Part shown: positions 52,029 to 52,103 of the stretch, piece after piece
Layout of the letters: the number at the start of each line of letters is the position of its first letter
Numbering within the stretch: position 1 is the stretch's first letter
From: Rhizobium sp. ICMP 5592
GTDB lineage: Bacteria; Pseudomonadota; Alphaproteobacteria; Rhizobiales; Rhizobiaceae
Direction of reading: 5' to 3'
Length of the DNA stretch: 52,103 bases
Assembly (NCBI RefSeq): GCF_009498525.1
Contig: NZ_QSNT01000013.1
Span: 6,679 to 58,781, forward strand
Notes under the pieces: model-generated
Told to the model about the DNA's origin: nothing
Databases searched by the model: none
Seen by the model: only the letters and a program-made list of their open reading frames with translations
Program-made: the position numbers and the translations under genes

Positions 52029-52103
52029 ATGTCTGAAACACAACTCTCCGTCCGCAGCACAAAGGCGAGGGACCTGGCCCATGCGCTGGCGCGCCGCACC
52101 GGC
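52029..52103 (+). CDS. Partial VapB-type antitoxin (Rv0623-like), runs off the window
   Basis: Twenty-five codons visible: MSETQLSVRSTKARDLAHALARRTG. The pattern of a short beta strand (LSVRS) followed by a helix DLAHALARRTG is that of Rv0623/VapB-type antitoxins. AGAGGAAAATCG immediately precedes the ATG. A VapC-type PIN gene is expected just beyond the edge. Few residues are available, so this is tentative. Confidence 0.6.
   Translation, partial: MSETQLSVRSTKARDLAHALARRTG

Overview
The window looks like accessory DNA (large plasmid, chromid or genomic island) of a Rhizobiaceae-type alphaproteobacterium. This is inferred from the high-GC coding style, the many sugar/polyol ABC importers, a curlin/CsgH pair, an IolD homologue, IS5- and IS6-type transposase debris, and the family make-up. 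No rRNA, tRNA, CRISPR array or replication origin was recognised.

Layout. (1) 0-1.3 kb: minus-strand curli-type amyloid locus (CsgH, a CsgA-like curlin of ten exact 11-residue units, a partial secreted protein). (2) 1.3-8.2 kb: a decayed mobile/defence patch. It holds a tyrosine-recombinase scrap, a C-terminally truncated STAND ATPase with a Cap4/DUF4297-like nuclease domain, an apparently intact hipBA module with four regularly repeated operator-like sites, a small lipoprotein, and IS5 and IS6 transposase remnants. (3) 8.2-12.6 kb: a Tat-exported esterase-like hydrolase divergent from a three-gene unit (His-rich PadR regulator, DUF3500 protein, HupE/UreJ-like membrane protein) that looks like a metal-responsive uptake operon. 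(4) 12.8-21.8 kb: a broken permease gene fused to an HpcH/HpaI aldolase 5' end, a half aldehyde dehydrogenase, a LacI regulator, and a divergent RbsABC-type importer followed by an HTH protein, a Gfo/Idh dehydrogenase and a TIM-barrel isomerase. (5) 22.0-29.9 kb: a LysR gene divergent from a seven-gene operon (CUT1 ABC importer, SDR, MFS transporter, HD hydrolase).

(6) 30.2-44.0 kb: the most coherent unit, a cyclitol-like catabolic cluster. An RpiR regulator sits beside an XylFGH/FrcBCA-type importer. Two divergent catabolic operons follow: minus strand Idh, aldehyde dehydrogenase, HpaI-type aldolase, D-2-hydroxyacid dehydrogenase; plus strand IolD, SDR, IolE-like isomerase, Gfo/Idh. A shared motif TTGCAA-N6-TTGCAA lies before the RpiR gene, twice around the importer promoter, and in the divergent catabolic promoter. 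IolB, IolC and IolJ are absent, and an aldolase/ALDH/hydroxyacid-dehydrogenase set sits where they would be expected. (7) 44.3-45.2 kb: a vapBC toxin-antitoxin pair and a PLP-enzyme scrap. (8) 45.2-50.4 kb: periplasmic copper handling: cytochrome c' divergent from a His/Cys-rich secreted protein, lipoprotein, TolC-like outer-membrane protein, multicopper oxidase, cupredoxin and CusF-like chaperone. (9) 50.5-52.1 kb: a membrane class III adenylate/guanylate cyclase and the start of a second VapB-type antitoxin.

All names are from reading motifs and family resemblance by eye; no database search was possible. Long antisense open frames are abundant because of high GC and were left out.
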